Notes: generated by a model not told the origin, from the sequence alone. A stretch of 64,000 nt of DNA from Sphingomonas sp. PP-CC-1A-547 (GCF_003610375.1 NZ_RAPZ01000015.1:157071-221070), one strand, 5' to 3'; shown: positions 1 to 8,388, counted from the stretch's first letter. Translations and numbers: made by a program.

Positions 1-1
1 G

Positions 2-97
2 GAGGGCGTTGCCGTCTTCACCCGGTTGGGCGACGAGGAGCGCGCGCTCGGACCCGCCTTGGCGGCGCACGGGTTTGGCAGGATCGAGCAGCTTTAA
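2..97 (+). CDS. C-terminal fragment of an unidentified protein
   Basis: An open frame enters from the left edge and ends at TAA 95-97, giving 31 residues that end in RIEQL. Codon choice is GC-rich like the neighbouring genes, so this is probably the real end of an upstream gene. The fragment has no motif that lets me name a family. About 125 bases without a clear gene separate it from hemA. Confidence 0.5.
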   Translation, partial: EGVAVFTRLGDEERALGPALAAHGFGRIEQL

Positions 98-221
98 GCG
101 CTGACCTGGGACAATGTGCCACCTTGCGTCGCGGCCGCATCGTGGCAATGTGCTGCCAGGATGAGGAAAGCGATCACCGTAAGAGCGGTATTGCGCTGGA
201 AACGAGTGAAAGCGAGGCGTA

Positions 222-1496
222 GTGCCCAAGCCTATGATTACCAACGGCATCTCGGCAACGGATTCTACCTTGGGTCCGCGAGTCGATTATTCGCGCGTTT
301 TCACGCAGGCGATCGACCGGTTGCATGCCGAGGGCCGCTACCGCGTGTTCATCGACATCCTCCGCAACAAGGGTGCGTTTCCGAACGCGCGCTGCTTCGC
401 CGGGCATAACGGCCCGAAGCCGATCACGGTGTGGTGCTCGAACGACTATCTCGCGATGGGCCAGCACCCTAAGGTGATCGCGGCGATGGAAGAGGCGCTG
501 CACGACGTCGGCGCAGGCTCGGGCGGTACGCGCAACATCGGCGGCAACACGCATTACCATGTCGACCTGGAAGGCGAACTGGCCGACCTGCACGGCAAGG
601 AAGCTGCATTGCTGTTTACCAGCGGCTACGTCTCGAACGAGGCCACGCTGGCGACGTTGGCGAAGGTTTTGCCGGGGTGCATCATCTTTTCGGACGAACT
701 GAACCACGCGTCGATGATCGCGGGCATTCGCAACTCGGGCTGCGAGAAGCGCGTGTTCCGCCACAACGATCTCGCGCATCTCGAGGAGCTCCTCGCAGCC
801 GAAGATCCGGCGGCACCGAAGCTGATCGCGTTCGAGAGTGTGTACTCGATGGAGGGCGACATCGCGCCGATCTCCGCGGTGTGCGACCTTGCCGATCGGT
901 ACAACGCGCTGACCTATTGCGACGAAGTCCATGCGGTCGGGATGTACGGCGCGCGCGGCGGCGGCATCTCGGAGCGGGACGAGGTCGCGCACCGGATCAC
1001 GATCCTCGAGGGGACGCTCGGCAAGGCATTCGGCGTGATGGGGGGCTATATCGCCGCCGATCGCACGATCGTCGATGTGATCCGCTCGTATGCGCCGGGG
1101 TTCATCTTCACGACGTCGCTGTCGCCGGTGCTGGTCGCGGGCGTGCTAGCGAGCGTGCGGCATCTGAAAAGCTCGAGCGTCGAGCGCGAGGGGCAGCAGG
1201 CGTCGGCCGCGATGCTGAAGGCGATGCTGAAGGATGCCGGGTTGCCGGTGATGATTGGCGATACGCATATCGTCCCGCTGATGGTCGGTGACCCGGTTAA
1301 GGCGAAGAAGATCAGCGACGTGCTGCTCGCCGAATACGGCGTGTACGTGCAGCCGATCAACTATCCGACCGTGCCGCGCGGTACCGAACGGCTGCGGTTC
1401 ACGCCGGGGCCAGCGCATACCGAGGCGATGATGCGTGAACTGACTGACGCGCTGGTGGAGATCTGGAGCCGGCTGGACTTGCGTAAGGCGGCCTGA
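222..1496 (+). CDS. hemA: 5-aminolevulinate synthase
   Basis: Condenses glycine with succinyl-CoA to 5-aminolevulinate, the first step of heme synthesis by the C4 (Shemin) route used by alphaproteobacteria. It is a cytosolic PLP enzyme of the alpha-oxoamine synthase family. The 424 residues include the glycine-rich [10 protein letters not shown] stretch, the ESVYSMEGD and [10 protein letters not shown] motifs, and the PLP lysine in EGTLGKAFG (about K268). The GTG start at 222 has GAGG a few bases upstream. An ATG at 234 is an alternative, and the conserved family sequence only begins at VDYSRVF, so the first ~20 residues are uncertain. The gene stands alone, with a Uma2-type gene on the opposite strand downstream. 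Confidence 0.97.
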   Translation: MPKPMITNGISATDSTLGPRVDYSRVFTQAIDRLHAEGRYRVFIDILRNKGAFPNARCFAGHNGPKPITVWCSNDYLAMGQHPKVIAAMEEALHDVGAGSGGTRNIGGNTHYHVDLEGELADLHGKEAALLFTSGYVSNEATLATLAKVLPGCIIFSDELNHASMIAGIRNSGCEKRVFRHNDLAHLEELLAAEDPAAPKLIAFESVYSMEGDIAPISAVCDLADRYNALTYCDEVHAVGMYGARGGGISERDEVAHRITILEGTLGKAFGVMGGYIAADRTIVDVIRSYAPGFIFTTSLSPVLVAGVLASVRHLKSSSVEREGQQASAAMLKAMLKDAGLPVMIGDTHIVPLMVGDPVKAKKISDVLLAEYGVYVQPINYPTVPRGTERLRFTPGPAHTEAMMRELTDALVEIWSRLDLRKAA

Positions 1497-1527
1497 GGCT
1501 GGTCCCGCCTATGCGGGGCAACTCTGG

Positions 1528-2091
1528 TCAGTCGATTGTGATCGTGCCGTCGGCACCTGGCACGTCTAGCGTTTCACCGAAACCTACCGAATGGAACCGC
1601 GTGTAATCGCCTTCCAAGGGGTTGGCGTAGACATGGACGATGCGCCGAATGCCATCAACTACCCAGTAGTGCGGAATGCGGCCGCGCGCGTAGGCGAAGC
1701 GCTTCATCGTGGTGTCGCGAGCTACCGACGTTTCTGCGACCTCGATCACGAGCAGAAGGTCGTCGGCGATGAGCAGGCGATTGCCTTCCACGGGTTCGCG
1801 CAACACGGCCACGTCGCAGCCTATTACGGTGGCGTCGTCGAGATCGATGCCAACCCCACCCGTTATCCGCGTCTCCGGTAGCAACCGCGAAAGACGGATG
1901 CCGATCTTGGCTTGTCGCGCGGCGTGCCCCGCCAGCGGCAAGTCCATCCGTTCGAGTTTCCCACCGACCAGTTCGATCTTCATGCCGTCGAATGCGCCGG
2001 ACTCACCCATGCGCAGGAACTCGGCGGTCGTAAAACGCGCCTTGGCTTGTCGGTCGAGACAGAGACTTCTGGCCGATGAGTTCATGCCCAA
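1528..2091 (-). CDS. Uma2 family (DUF820) putative endonuclease
   Basis: A 187-residue protein of the Uma2/DUF820 family, whose fold is related to PD-(D/E)XK restriction nucleases. Visible hallmarks are an N-terminal FTTAEFLRMGESGAFDG segment, the GCDVAVLRE strand carrying the likely acidic residue, the VIEVAETS motif followed by a lysine-containing helix (TTMKRFAYARG), and the family-typical IPHYWVVD. These genes are abundant in cyanobacteria and scattered elsewhere, and their biological role is not established. It lies downstream of a DUF3429 gene on the same strand with a 42-base gap, so it may be co-transcribed at low level. Confidence 0.85.
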   Translation of the reverse strand: MGMNSSARSLCLDRQAKARFTTAEFLRMGESGAFDGMKIELVGGKLERMDLPLAGHAARQAKIGIRLSRLLPETRITGGVGIDLDDATVIGCDVAVLREPVEGNRLLIADDLLLVIEVAETSVARDTTMKRFAYARGRIPHYWVVDGIRRIVHVYANPLEGDYTRFHSVGFGETLDVPGADGTITID

Positions 2092-2133
2092 TTCGTACCA
2101 CGAACCAGCTGCCCATACGACTCGCGAGCGGGA

Positions 2134-2598
2134 TTAAAGCGCCGCGGCCAGCATCGTCAGAACGCCCAGGCCGAGCGACAAGGGCATGCGCAGTTTCATC
2201 CAGCCGGGCGGCGCGATGCCGGCTTTGACGAGCGCACGGTCGACGAGCAGCGCGGCGATCAGGCTGATGCCGAGCACGACCAGCGAGGGACCGGGCCAGC
2301 GCAGGCCGATCATCCAGGGCCAGGCGGTGGCCAAGGCGATGAGCGACGGCGCGACGCTCGCGAACCAGAGCCAGCGGGGCGGCAAGTCGGTGCGCGCGGC
2401 GAGACCCCACCAGAGCCCGCCGAGGAAGCTCAGGATGATCGCGGCATAGGCGTACGCGATCGCCAGCGCGGAGAACCGGCTTTGCGGATCGCCGCTCAGC
2501 AACAGCGCGACTGCCCCGAGTTGCGGCAACAAGCCGCTCAGCCCGAGCAGGCGCGCAATCGGCGGGATGCCGCCGGTCGCGGCGTGTCGTACTGTCAT
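2134..2598 (-). CDS. DUF3429 family inner-membrane protein
   Basis: A 154-residue hydrophobic protein with about five predicted membrane segments. It shows the DUF3429 features: an IARLLGLSGLLPQLGAVALL first helix, then YAYAAIILSFLGGLWWG. Function unknown. It starts 10 bases after the anti-sigma stop codon on the same strand, so it is probably the last gene of the sigma/anti-sigma operon. A membrane role in the same stress response is an inference from position only. Confidence 0.85.
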   Translation of the reverse strand: MTVRHAATGGIPPIARLLGLSGLLPQLGAVALLLSGDPQSRFSALAIAYAYAAIILSFLGGLWWGLAARTDLPPRWLWFASVAPSLIALATAWPWMIGLRWPGPSLVVLGISLIAALLVDRALVKAGIAPPGWMKLRMPLSLGLGVLTMLAAAL

Positions 2599-2608
2599 CA
2601 GACCGGCA

Positions 2609-3319
2609 TCAGACGCGCGCGACCACGCCGGTGGCGACGACCGGGCCGGTCGGCAGGCCGGTCGGCGAGCCGCCGAGCGGTTCGACCGAGATCGCGAGCG
2701 TCGCGCCGGGTGCTATGCGACCGCGATCGACGCCCTTGGGCGCGAGCGTGGTCGGACGGCCCGAGAGCAAGCCGAGCGAATGCGGCACGCCGTCGCCGCC
2801 GATCACCCAGAGCTGCGCGACGCGCGCGTCCGGAACGCCGGGGCCGGCTGCGACGCGGAGCGCGCCGTTTGCGGGATCGTACACTGCTGCAACCGGCGAC
2901 TTCGCATCGCCAAGCATCGCGACGAGCACGCTCGACGCGTGGGCGACGGGGACCGGCTGGGCGACGGGCACGGTCGGTTCTGGGCGGACCATGACGAACA
3001 GCAATAGCGATGCGGCGATCGCGCTGGTGACGGCGGCGAGCGCCGGCCATGCGAAGCGGCTCGTTGGGGCGAAGGCTGGCGTTCCGTCGAGACTGGCTTC
3101 GATCCGGGCGGCGAGATGGGGCGGCGCTGCACGCTCGGGCCAGAGGTCGAACAGGACCGCCAGACGCGACCGCCACCATTCGACCTGCGCGGCGAAACCG
3201 GGCTCGGCGAGCACGCGGCGCAGTGCTGCTCCGCGCTCCTCGCCTTCGAGCAGGCCAAGCGCGAGTTCCGCGGCCGCCACGTCCTCAGGCACGCCGGTAT
3301 CGGTAGTCGGATCAACCAT
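2609..3319 (-). CDS. anti-sigma factor, RskA-like
   Basis: A 236-residue single-pass membrane protein that should hold the adjacent ECF sigma factor inactive. The cytoplasmic N-terminal part (about 1-85) carries the ELALGLLEGEER and FAAQVEWWRSRLAVLFDLWPERAAP-like segments of this family. One transmembrane helix follows (about residues 88-110, WPALAAVTSAIAASLLLFVM). The C-terminal part is an RskA-type periplasmic domain ending in VVATGVVARV. No HxxxCxxC zinc anti-sigma motif is visible, as is usual for RskA-type proteins. The start overlaps the sigma gene by 8 bases, so the two are probably translationally coupled. Confidence 0.9.
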   Translation of the reverse strand: MVDPTTDTGVPEDVAAAELALGLLEGEERGAALRRVLAEPGFAAQVEWWRSRLAVLFDLWPERAAPPHLAARIEASLDGTPAFAPTSRFAWPALAAVTSAIAASLLLFVMVRPEPTVPVAQPVPVAHASSVLVAMLGDAKSPVAAVYDPANGALRVAAGPGVPDARVAQLWVIGGDGVPHSLGLLSGRPTTLAPKGVDRGRIAPGATLAISVEPLGGSPTGLPTGPVVATGVVARV

Positions 3320-3881
3320 CGAGGCAATCCTTCAGGCGGGCGAGGCCGCGGCGGACCCAGCTCTTCATAGTCCCCAGCGGCACCGCGCGCTTGATCGCGA
3401 GTTCGGCGTAGGTAATGCCCTCGAAGAATGCGGTCCGGATCGCGTCGCGCTGCTGCGGCTCGAGACCGTCGAGGCACTCGATCAGTTCGCGCGAGGATTC
3501 GCTCGCCAGCATCCCCGCTTCGGCACCCTCGCCGGGATCGGCGACGTCGGGCGCATCGTCGAGCGGGCTCGTGCGGCGGACGCCCTGCGCGCGCTGCCAG
3601 TCGATGGCGCGGTTACGCGCGATCGTCGCCAACCAGGTTATCGGGCTCGCGCGGCCGGGTTCCCAGGCACCGGCGCGTTTCCAGATCGTGAGATAGACCT
3701 CGTGCAGCACATCCTCCGCGGCTTGGGCGTTGCCACAGATACGGTGGGTGATCCCGAAAAGCTTCGCGCTGGTCAGCGTATAGAGTTCGCGAAACGCGTC
3801 GCGGTCCTCTTGGCCGGTCCGCAGCAGCACTTCGGAAAGGTGCGCGCGGGCGGCGTCGGCGTTGGCATGTGCGATAGTCAC
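3312..3881 (-). CDS. ECF sigma factor (SigK/RpoE type)
   Basis: A 189-residue sigma-70 family factor of the extracytoplasmic-function group. Region 2 runs over about 25-95 (FRELYTLTSAKLFGITHRIC, AEDVLHEVYLTIW, ITWLATIARNRAIDW) and region 4 over about 130-185 (LEPQQRDAIRTAFFEGITY, GTMKSWVRRGLARL). It recruits RNA polymerase to a small regulon when released by the overlapping anti-sigma factor. A lipoprotein gene ends 10 bases upstream on the same strand, so the likely operon is lipoprotein-sigma-anti-sigma-DUF3429. The signal sensed cannot be read from the sequence. Confidence 0.95.
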   Translation of the reverse strand: MTIAHANADAARAHLSEVLLRTGQEDRDAFRELYTLTSAKLFGITHRICGNAQAAEDVLHEVYLTIWKRAGAWEPGRASPITWLATIARNRAIDWQRAQGVRRTSPLDDAPDVADPGEGAEAGMLASESSRELIECLDGLEPQQRDAIRTAFFEGITYAELAIKRAVPLGTMKSWVRRGLARLKDCLDG

Positions 3882-3891
3882 GGGCGGGAAC

Positions 3892-4317
3892 CTAGCGGCT
3901 AAGTCCGTCGCGGCAATAGCCTTCGCCGGGCTTTACGGTGAGGCAGTCGGTTTTGCCGAAAAGGTATTTTAGCCCGGTCGCGTCGCCGTTGGTCGGGCGC
4001 AGCGTTTCGCGGACGCCACCGCGATCGAACGCTATCGTGTCGCCGGTCGCGATGCCGTCGAACTTGCCCTTGTTGTCGAGGTCCCACTGCATGGTCAGTG
4101 CGTAGTGGCCGGCGGTGGCGGTCGGGGCGACGTCGAGGACCATGCCTTCGACGCCGATCCAGCGACCGGTGTAGTCGGGCGCCGGTTTAGGCTTGGGAGC
4201 GGCGACCTTGCGTTCGACCGATCCGGCGGAGGTCATGTTTCCGTCGTTGCTGGTCTCGGGGGCCGGGCCGGAACATGCAGTCAGCGCGGCGGCGGCAAGC
4301 AGAGTGAGGGCCTTCAT
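3892..4317 (-). CDS. small secreted lipoprotein, function unknown
   Basis: About 141 residues from the ATG at 4317. An upstream in-frame ATG at 4350 would add 11 residues, but the lipoprotein signal begins at MKALTLLAAAALTAC. The LTAC lipobox predicts lipidation at about Cys15 and export to the cell envelope. The mature part has a Lys/Pro-rich tether and then a small beta-rich domain (YTGRWIGVEGMVLDV, GHYALTMQWDLDNKGKFDG) with two cysteines near the C-terminus (DCLTV, YCRDG). I do not recognise the family. It sits 10 bases upstream of the ECF sigma gene and may belong to that envelope-stress operon. Confidence 0.8.
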   Translation of the reverse strand: MKALTLLAAAALTACSGPAPETSNDGNMTSAGSVERKVAAPKPKPAPDYTGRWIGVEGMVLDVAPTATAGHYALTMQWDLDNKGKFDGIATGDTIAFDRGGVRETLRPTNGDATGLKYLFGKTDCLTVKPGEGYCRDGLSR

Positions 4318-4463
4318 GAATGTCTCCTTCACGGTCTCGTTCGACGTCATTCCCGACCTTAACGCGTCATCCTGACGAAAGCGCCCGCGAACAGGTGTGG
4401 CAAATTCCGGCTCGGGGGGGTAGGGGGCTGGGCACCCGATCTCCCGTCACAGGAATACGCCAG

Positions 4464-4898
4464 GTGCGCATCGCCATCGCGTCCGATCACGCCGCCGTTT
4501 CGTTGAAAGCGGTGCTCGCCACGTGGCTGCGCGAGGCGGGGCATGACGTGCTCGATCTCGGGCCCGAAGGCGCCGCCAGCGTCGATTATCCCGATTACGG
4601 GTTCAAGCTTGCGTCAGCGATTGCCGATGGTAGCGCCGAGCGCGGCATCGCATTGTGCGGCTCCGGGATCGGCATCTCGATTGCCGCCAACCGTAATCCC
4701 GCCTGCCGCTGCGCACTCGTCTCCGAACCGCTTTCGGCGAGCCTTGCGCGCATCCACAACGACGCCAACGCCATCGCGATGGGTGCGCGCCTGATCGGCG
4801 AGGAAATGGCCAAGGCGTGCGTTGAAGCTTTCCTGTCCGCCGATTTTGCCGGCGGCCGTCATCAACTCCGTGTCGACAAGTTAAAGGTCCCCGCATGA
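4464..4898 (+). CDS. rpiB: ribose-5-phosphate isomerase B
   Basis: Interconverts ribose 5-phosphate and ribulose 5-phosphate in the pentose phosphate pathway (LacAB/RpiB sugar-phosphate isomerase family). The GTG start at 4464 gives [11 protein letters not shown] at the N-terminus, where the family always begins, with AGGA 9-10 bases upstream. That makes 144 residues, the family length. Motifs seen are SDHAA, DYPDYG, the catalytic-cysteine loop [15 protein letters not shown], and [12 protein letters not shown]. The stop overlaps the glyA start by 4 bases (ATGA), so the two genes are translationally coupled. Confidence 0.95.
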   Translation: MRIAIASDHAAVSLKAVLATWLREAGHDVLDLGPEGAASVDYPDYGFKLASAIADGSAERGIALCGSGIGISIAANRNPACRCALVSEPLSASLARIHNDANAIAMGARLIGEEMAKACVEAFLSADFAGGRHQLRVDKLKVPA

Positions 4899-6205
4899 GC
4901 ACCCAGCCCCGCGAACTCCACGACGTCCAGCCCGATGGCTTCTTCACGCGCGGCCTCGCCGATGCGGACGCTGCCGTATTCGCCGGTGTCGCCGCCGAAC
5001 TCGAGCGCGAGCAGACGCAGATCGAGCTGATCGCGTCCGAGAACATCGTCTCGAAGGCGGTGCTAGAGGCGCAGGGCTCGGTGTTCACGAACAAGTACGC
5101 GGAAGGCTATCCGGGCAAGCGCTATTACCAGGGCTGTGCGCCGTCTGACACGGTCGAGACGCTGGCGATAGAGCGCGCCAAGCAGATCTTCGGCTGCGGG
5201 TTCGTCAATGTGCAGCCGCATTCGGGCGCGCAGGCGAACGGCGCGGTGATGCTGGCGCTGGTCAAGCCGGGCGACACGATCCTCGGCATGAGCCTCGATG
5301 CGGGCGGCCACCTCACGCATGGCGCAAAGCCGGCGATGTCGGGCAAGTGGTTCAACGCCATTCAGTACGGCGTCGATGCGACCACACACCTGATCGACTA
5401 TGATCAGGTCGAGGCGCTGGCGGTCGAGCATCAGCCGAAACTGATCATCGCGGGCGGCTCGGCCTACCCACGCGTCATCGACTTCGCCAAGTTCCGCGCG
5501 ATCGCGGACAAGGTCGGCGCGTATTTCATGGTCGACATGGCGCATTTCGCCGGCATCGTCGCAGCGGGCCTGCACCCGACGCCGTTCGGCCACGCGCACG
5601 TCGTGACGACCACCACGCACAAGACGCTACGGGGCCCGCGCGGTGGCATGATCATGACCAATGACGAGGCGATCGCGAAGAAGATCAACTCGGCGGTGTT
5701 CCCCGGGCTCCAGGGTGGGCCGCTGATGCACGTGATCGCAGCGAAGGCGGTCGCGTTCGGCGAGGCGCTCCAGCCCGACTTCAAGAGCTACATCGCGGCG
5801 GTCGTCGAGAACGCCAAGGTGCTGGCGGCAACGCTCAAGGAGCGCGGCTCGGACGTCGTCTCGGGCGGCACCGACACGCATCTCGCGCTGATCGACCTCA
5901 CCCCGCTGGGCATCACGGGTCGCGATGCGGACGAGGCGCTGGAGCGCGCAGGGATCACCTGCAACAAGAACGGCATCCCCAACGATCCGCTGCCTCCGGT
6001 GAAGACCAGCGGCATCCGTGTCGGTTCGCCCGCGGGTACGACGCGTGGGTTCGGCCCGGCGGAGTTCCGCGAGATCGGCAACATGGTCGCCGACGTGCTG
6101 GACGGCCTCGCGAAAAAGGGCGAGCATGGGGACCCGGAAGTCGAGGCGGACGTTCGGACGCGTGTGCGGGCCCTGTGTGCACGCTTCCCGATCTATCAAG
6201 GATAA
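4895..6205 (+). CDS. glyA: serine hydroxymethyltransferase
   Basis: A PLP enzyme converting serine plus tetrahydrofolate to glycine plus 5,10-methylene-THF, the main supply of one-carbon units. The 436 residues show the [12 protein letters not shown]-terminus, [14 protein letters not shown], the PLP lysine in [14 protein letters not shown] (about K243), and the C-terminal [15 protein letters not shown]. It is second in the rpiB-glyA-small protein-nrdR operon. The glycine it makes also feeds HemA encoded nearby, though the two genes are not co-transcribed. Confidence 0.98.
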   Translation: MSTQPRELHDVQPDGFFTRGLADADAAVFAGVAAELEREQTQIELIASENIVSKAVLEAQGSVFTNKYAEGYPGKRYYQGCAPSDTVETLAIERAKQIFGCGFVNVQPHSGAQANGAVMLALVKPGDTILGMSLDAGGHLTHGAKPAMSGKWFNAIQYGVDATTHLIDYDQVEALAVEHQPKLIIAGGSAYPRVIDFAKFRAIADKVGAYFMVDMAHFAGIVAAGLHPTPFGHAHVVTTTTHKTLRGPRGGMIMTNDEAIAKKINSAVFPGLQGGPLMHVIAAKAVAFGEALQPDFKSYIAAVVENAKVLAATLKERGSDVVSGGTDTHLALIDLTPLGITGRDADEALERAGITCNKNGIPNDPLPPVKTSGIRVGSPAGTTRGFGPAEFREIGNMVADVLDGLAKKGEHGDPEVEADVRTRVRALCARFPIYQG

Positions 6206-6210
6206 ACAGC

Positions 6211-6390
6211 ATGTCGAAGTTCGACGACGTCCAGAACGACATCAAGGCGACCCCCGGCCTCGGCAAGAGCATGGCCAAGTGGAGCGCACTCGGCGCGGTC
6301 GTGGCGATCCCGGTGCCGATCGTCGGCCCGATCTTCGGCGCACTCGCGGGCGCGGGCTACGCGTACTACAAGGGCAAGAAGAAGGTCTGA
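6211..6390 (+). CDS. 59-residue glycine-zipper small protein, unknown function
   Basis: Start chosen at ATG 6211 (MSKFDDVQNDIKATPG), 5 bases after the glyA stop. The protein has a short polar N-terminus, one hydrophobic glycine/alanine-rich helix (about residues 24-50, with AIPVPIVGPIFGALAGAGYAYY) that could span or insert in a membrane, and a basic tail KGKKKV. The Gly spacing in the helix resembles a glycine zipper. The gene is wedged between glyA and nrdR with no free bases on the 3' side, so it is certainly translated with them if expressed. I do not know its function. Confidence 0.8.
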   Translation: MSKFDDVQNDIKATPGLGKSMAKWSALGAVVAIPVPIVGPIFGALAGAGYAYYKGKKKV

Positions 6391-6855
6391 ATGCGCTGCC
6401 CCTTCTGCGGACATGAAGACAGCCAGGTAAAGGACAGCCGCCCCACCGAAGACGGGGCGGCGATCCGACGTCGGCGCCAATGCGAGGGGTGCGCGGCGCG
6501 TTTCACGACGTTCGAGCGCATCCAGTTGCGCGAGCTGTTCGTGTTGAAGAGCGAGGGGCGCAGGGAGCCGTTCGATCGCGAGAAGCTGCTGCGGTCGTTG
6601 TCGATCGCGACGCGGAAGCGGGCGATCGAGGCGGGACGGATCGAGAAGCTGGTGAGCGGGATCCAGCGGCGGCTGGAGACGCTGGGCGAGAACGACGTCA
6701 CGTCGAAACGGATCGGCGAGATGGTGATGGACGGGCTCAAGGGGCTCGATTCCGTGGCGTATATCCGGTTTGCGAGCGTGTATCGGGACTTTAGCGAGGC
6801 GAAGGACTTCGAGGCCTTTGCTGGGAGTGTGGAGGAGGTTGGGCGAGCGGAGTGA
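6391..6855 (+). CDS. nrdR: transcriptional repressor NrdR
   Basis: A 154-residue regulator of ribonucleotide reductase genes that senses (d)ATP. It has the N-terminal zinc ribbon [10 protein letters not shown]...[13 protein letters not shown] with Cys3, Cys6, Cys31 and Cys34, and then an ATP-cone domain (about residues 49-139, [13 protein letters not shown] onward). It begins on the base after the preceding stop codon, in the rpiB-glyA-small protein-nrdR operon. Linkage to glyA is common and fits a nucleotide-precursor theme. Confidence 0.97.
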   Translation: MRCPFCGHEDSQVKDSRPTEDGAAIRRRRQCEGCAARFTTFERIQLRELFVLKSEGRREPFDREKLLRSLSIATRKRAIEAGRIEKLVSGIQRRLETLGENDVTSKRIGEMVMDGLKGLDSVAYIRFASVYRDFSEAKDFEAFAGSVEEVGRAE

Positions 6856-6871
6856 TGCGCTCCCTTATTTG

Positions 6872-6986
6872 TCCTTCGATACGGACCGATGGCAGCATCG
6901 TAAACTTTACCTTATCGACGGTTCCTCATCCCTCTTCCGTTCGTCCTGAGTAGGGACTGAGCACGGCGAAGGCCCGTATCGAAGGA
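6872..6986. repeat. inverted repeat upstream of the GIY-YIG gene (half site plus 50-bp copy A)
   Basis: A 13-base half site TCCTTCGATACGG at 6872-6884 faces its exact reverse complement at 6974-6986. The latter is the end of a 50-base repeat copy (6937-6986) that starts CCGTTCGTCCTGAG. Copy A is the inverted counterpart of copy B at 7268-7318. Its last bases (AAGGA) lie 8 bases before the GIY-YIG ATG and can serve as the Shine-Dalgarno. Confidence 0.85.
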
Positions 6987-6994
6987 CAGGTTGC

Positions 6995-8221
6995 ATGAGC
7001 TTTTACGCCTACATGCTCCGCTGTTCCGACGGCAGTTACTATATCGGCCACACCGACTCGATCGAGCGCCGGATCGCGCAACATCAGCACGGCGAGCTTC
7101 CTGGATACACGCACAAACGGCGCCCGGTGACGCTGATGTGGTCGCAGGATTTTCCAAGCCGCATCGAGGCATTGGAGGCCGAGCGTCAGTTGAAAGGCTG
7201 GACGCGGGTGAAGAAGGAAGCGCTGGCAGCGGGGGATTGGGACGCGGTACGCTTACTCTCGCGCAAATCCTTCGATACGGGTCTTCGGCTTCGCTCAGCC
7301 CCTACTCAGGACGAACGGGGTTGGGTGGATGAGCGGGATGGTTTGGATGTGCACGATGGATTGGCCGAGCCGGACGACTTTGGTGAGCTTGGCGAGATTG
7401 GTGGATTTGGCGACGTGATTGACGAAAACATGATTGGTACGGACGCGGCTGGGGACAGCGATGTGCTTGCGGATGGCGATGGGGCGGTTGGAGCTCCACC
7501 CCCCGTCATCGTCCTAGTCCGCCCCCAACTCGGCGAGAACATCGGCAAGGCCGCGCGCGCCATGCTGAACTTCGGGCTCGTCGAGATGCGCCTCGTCTCC
7601 CCGCGGGACGGCTGGCCCAACCCCTCCGCCGGCCCCGCCGCGAGCGGCGCCGACATCGTGCTGCAAAACGCAAAGGTCTACGAGAGCGTCGCCGCCGCCA
7701 CCGCCGACTGCGCGCAAGTGTTCGCCACCACGGTCCGCAAACGCGGCGTGACCAAGCCGGTCGTAACCCCAGAACAGGCGTCGACCGAGATCCACGCCGC
7801 CCCCGGCCGTTCCGCGATCCTGTTCGGGCCCGAGCGCTCCGGGCTCGAAACCGACGACGTCGCGGTGGCGCGGACGATCATCACCGTGCCGATCAATCCG
7901 GAGTTCGGGTCGCTCAACCTCGCCCAGGCGGTGATCCTGGTCGCCTATGAATGGTCGAAGGGCCTGACCGCCGAGCGCGGGCTGTCGCAGCCGTCGATCA
8001 ACCCGATCATGCCGCCCGCACCGCAGGAAGAGCTCGACGGGATGATCGGGCAACTCGATGCGATGCTGATGGGGGCCGGGTTCTTCCACCTGCCCGACAA
8101 GATGCAGTCGACGCGGCGGACACTGCGGACGCTGCTGACCAAGCCGGGCTGGTCGTCGCAGGAGGTCCGGACGATGCGCGGGGTGTTGTCGTCGCTAGCG
8201 GGGAAGCGGCCGCGGGGCTGA
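6995..8221 (+). CDS. GIY-YIG domain fused in frame to a TrmJ-like tRNA/rRNA 2'-O-methyltransferase
   Basis: One 408-codon frame with two modules. Residues 1-90 are a complete small GIY-YIG nuclease domain of the YhbQ type (YAYMLRCSDGSYYIGHT, IERRIAQHQHG, EALEAERQLKGW). Residues ~160-408 are a SpoU/TrmJ-type SAM methyltransferase: PVIVLVRPQLGENIGKAARA, the knot motifs ILFGPERSGLE and ITVPINPEFGSLNLAQAV, then an alpha-helical C-terminus. The linker (~91-159) begins with a translated intergenic repeat (FDTGLRLRSA, 7268-7318) and continues as an acidic Asp/Gly-rich stretch. The methyltransferase may also be started internally, at ATG 7430 or GTG 7463, the latter with GGGGA upstream. TrmJ methylates tRNA wobble-region residue 32 in known cases; the substrate here is inferred. 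Either this is a recent accidental fusion or two genes that share a frame. Confidence 0.85.
   Translation: MSFYAYMLRCSDGSYYIGHTDSIERRIAQHQHGELPGYTHKRRPVTLMWSQDFPSRIEALEAERQLKGWTRVKKEALAAGDWDAVRLLSRKSFDTGLRLRSAPTQDERGWVDERDGLDVHDGLAEPDDFGELGEIGGFGDVIDENMIGTDAAGDSDVLADGDGAVGAPPPVIVLVRPQLGENIGKAARAMLNFGLVEMRLVSPRDGWPNPSAGPAASGADIVLQNAKVYESVAAATADCAQVFATTVRKRGVTKPVVTPEQASTEIHAAPGRSAILFGPERSGLETDDVAVARTIITVPINPEFGSLNLAQAVILVAYEWSKGLTAERGLSQPSINPIMPPAPQEELDGMIGQLDAMLMGAGFFHLPDKMQSTRRTLRTLLTKPGWSSQEVRTMRGVLSSLAGKRPRG
7268..7318 (+). repeat. repeat copy B, translated inside the GIY-YIG/methyltransferase frame
   Basis: 51 bases beginning TCCTTCGATACGGGTC and ending CAGGACGAACGG. It is nearly identical to the reverse complement of copy A at 6937-6986. 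Together the two copies bracket the GIY-YIG domain as ~50-base terminal inverted repeats about 280 bases apart. This copy has no stop codon in the gene frame and is read as part of the protein linker. Confidence 0.85.
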
Positions 8222-8239
8222 TTCCTGCTCGGCTCACCC

Positions 8240-8340
8240 CTTTCCGTTCGCCCCCCCGCCTTCCGTTCGCCCTGAGCGAAGTCGAAGGGTGTGACCCAAG
8301 CGAAGATGCTTCGACTTCGCTCAGCACGAACGGGGAGGGG
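8240..8340. repeat. inverted repeat pair, related to the GIY-YIG-associated repeat
   Basis: The left arm at 8263-8289 (CCGTTCGCCCTGAGCGAAGT...) faces a right arm at about 8309-8333 (CTTCGACTTCGCTCAGCACG...). A further partial CCGTTCGCCC lies at 8244. It shares the CCGTTCG...CTGAG core with copies A and B. It sits between the convergent methyltransferase and chorismate mutase genes, where the hairpin could end transcription from both sides. Confidence 0.75.
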
Positions 8341-8388
8341 GCGATGTTGGGGACGGAACGGGAACGGGAACTATGTTTGCGCGCAGGT

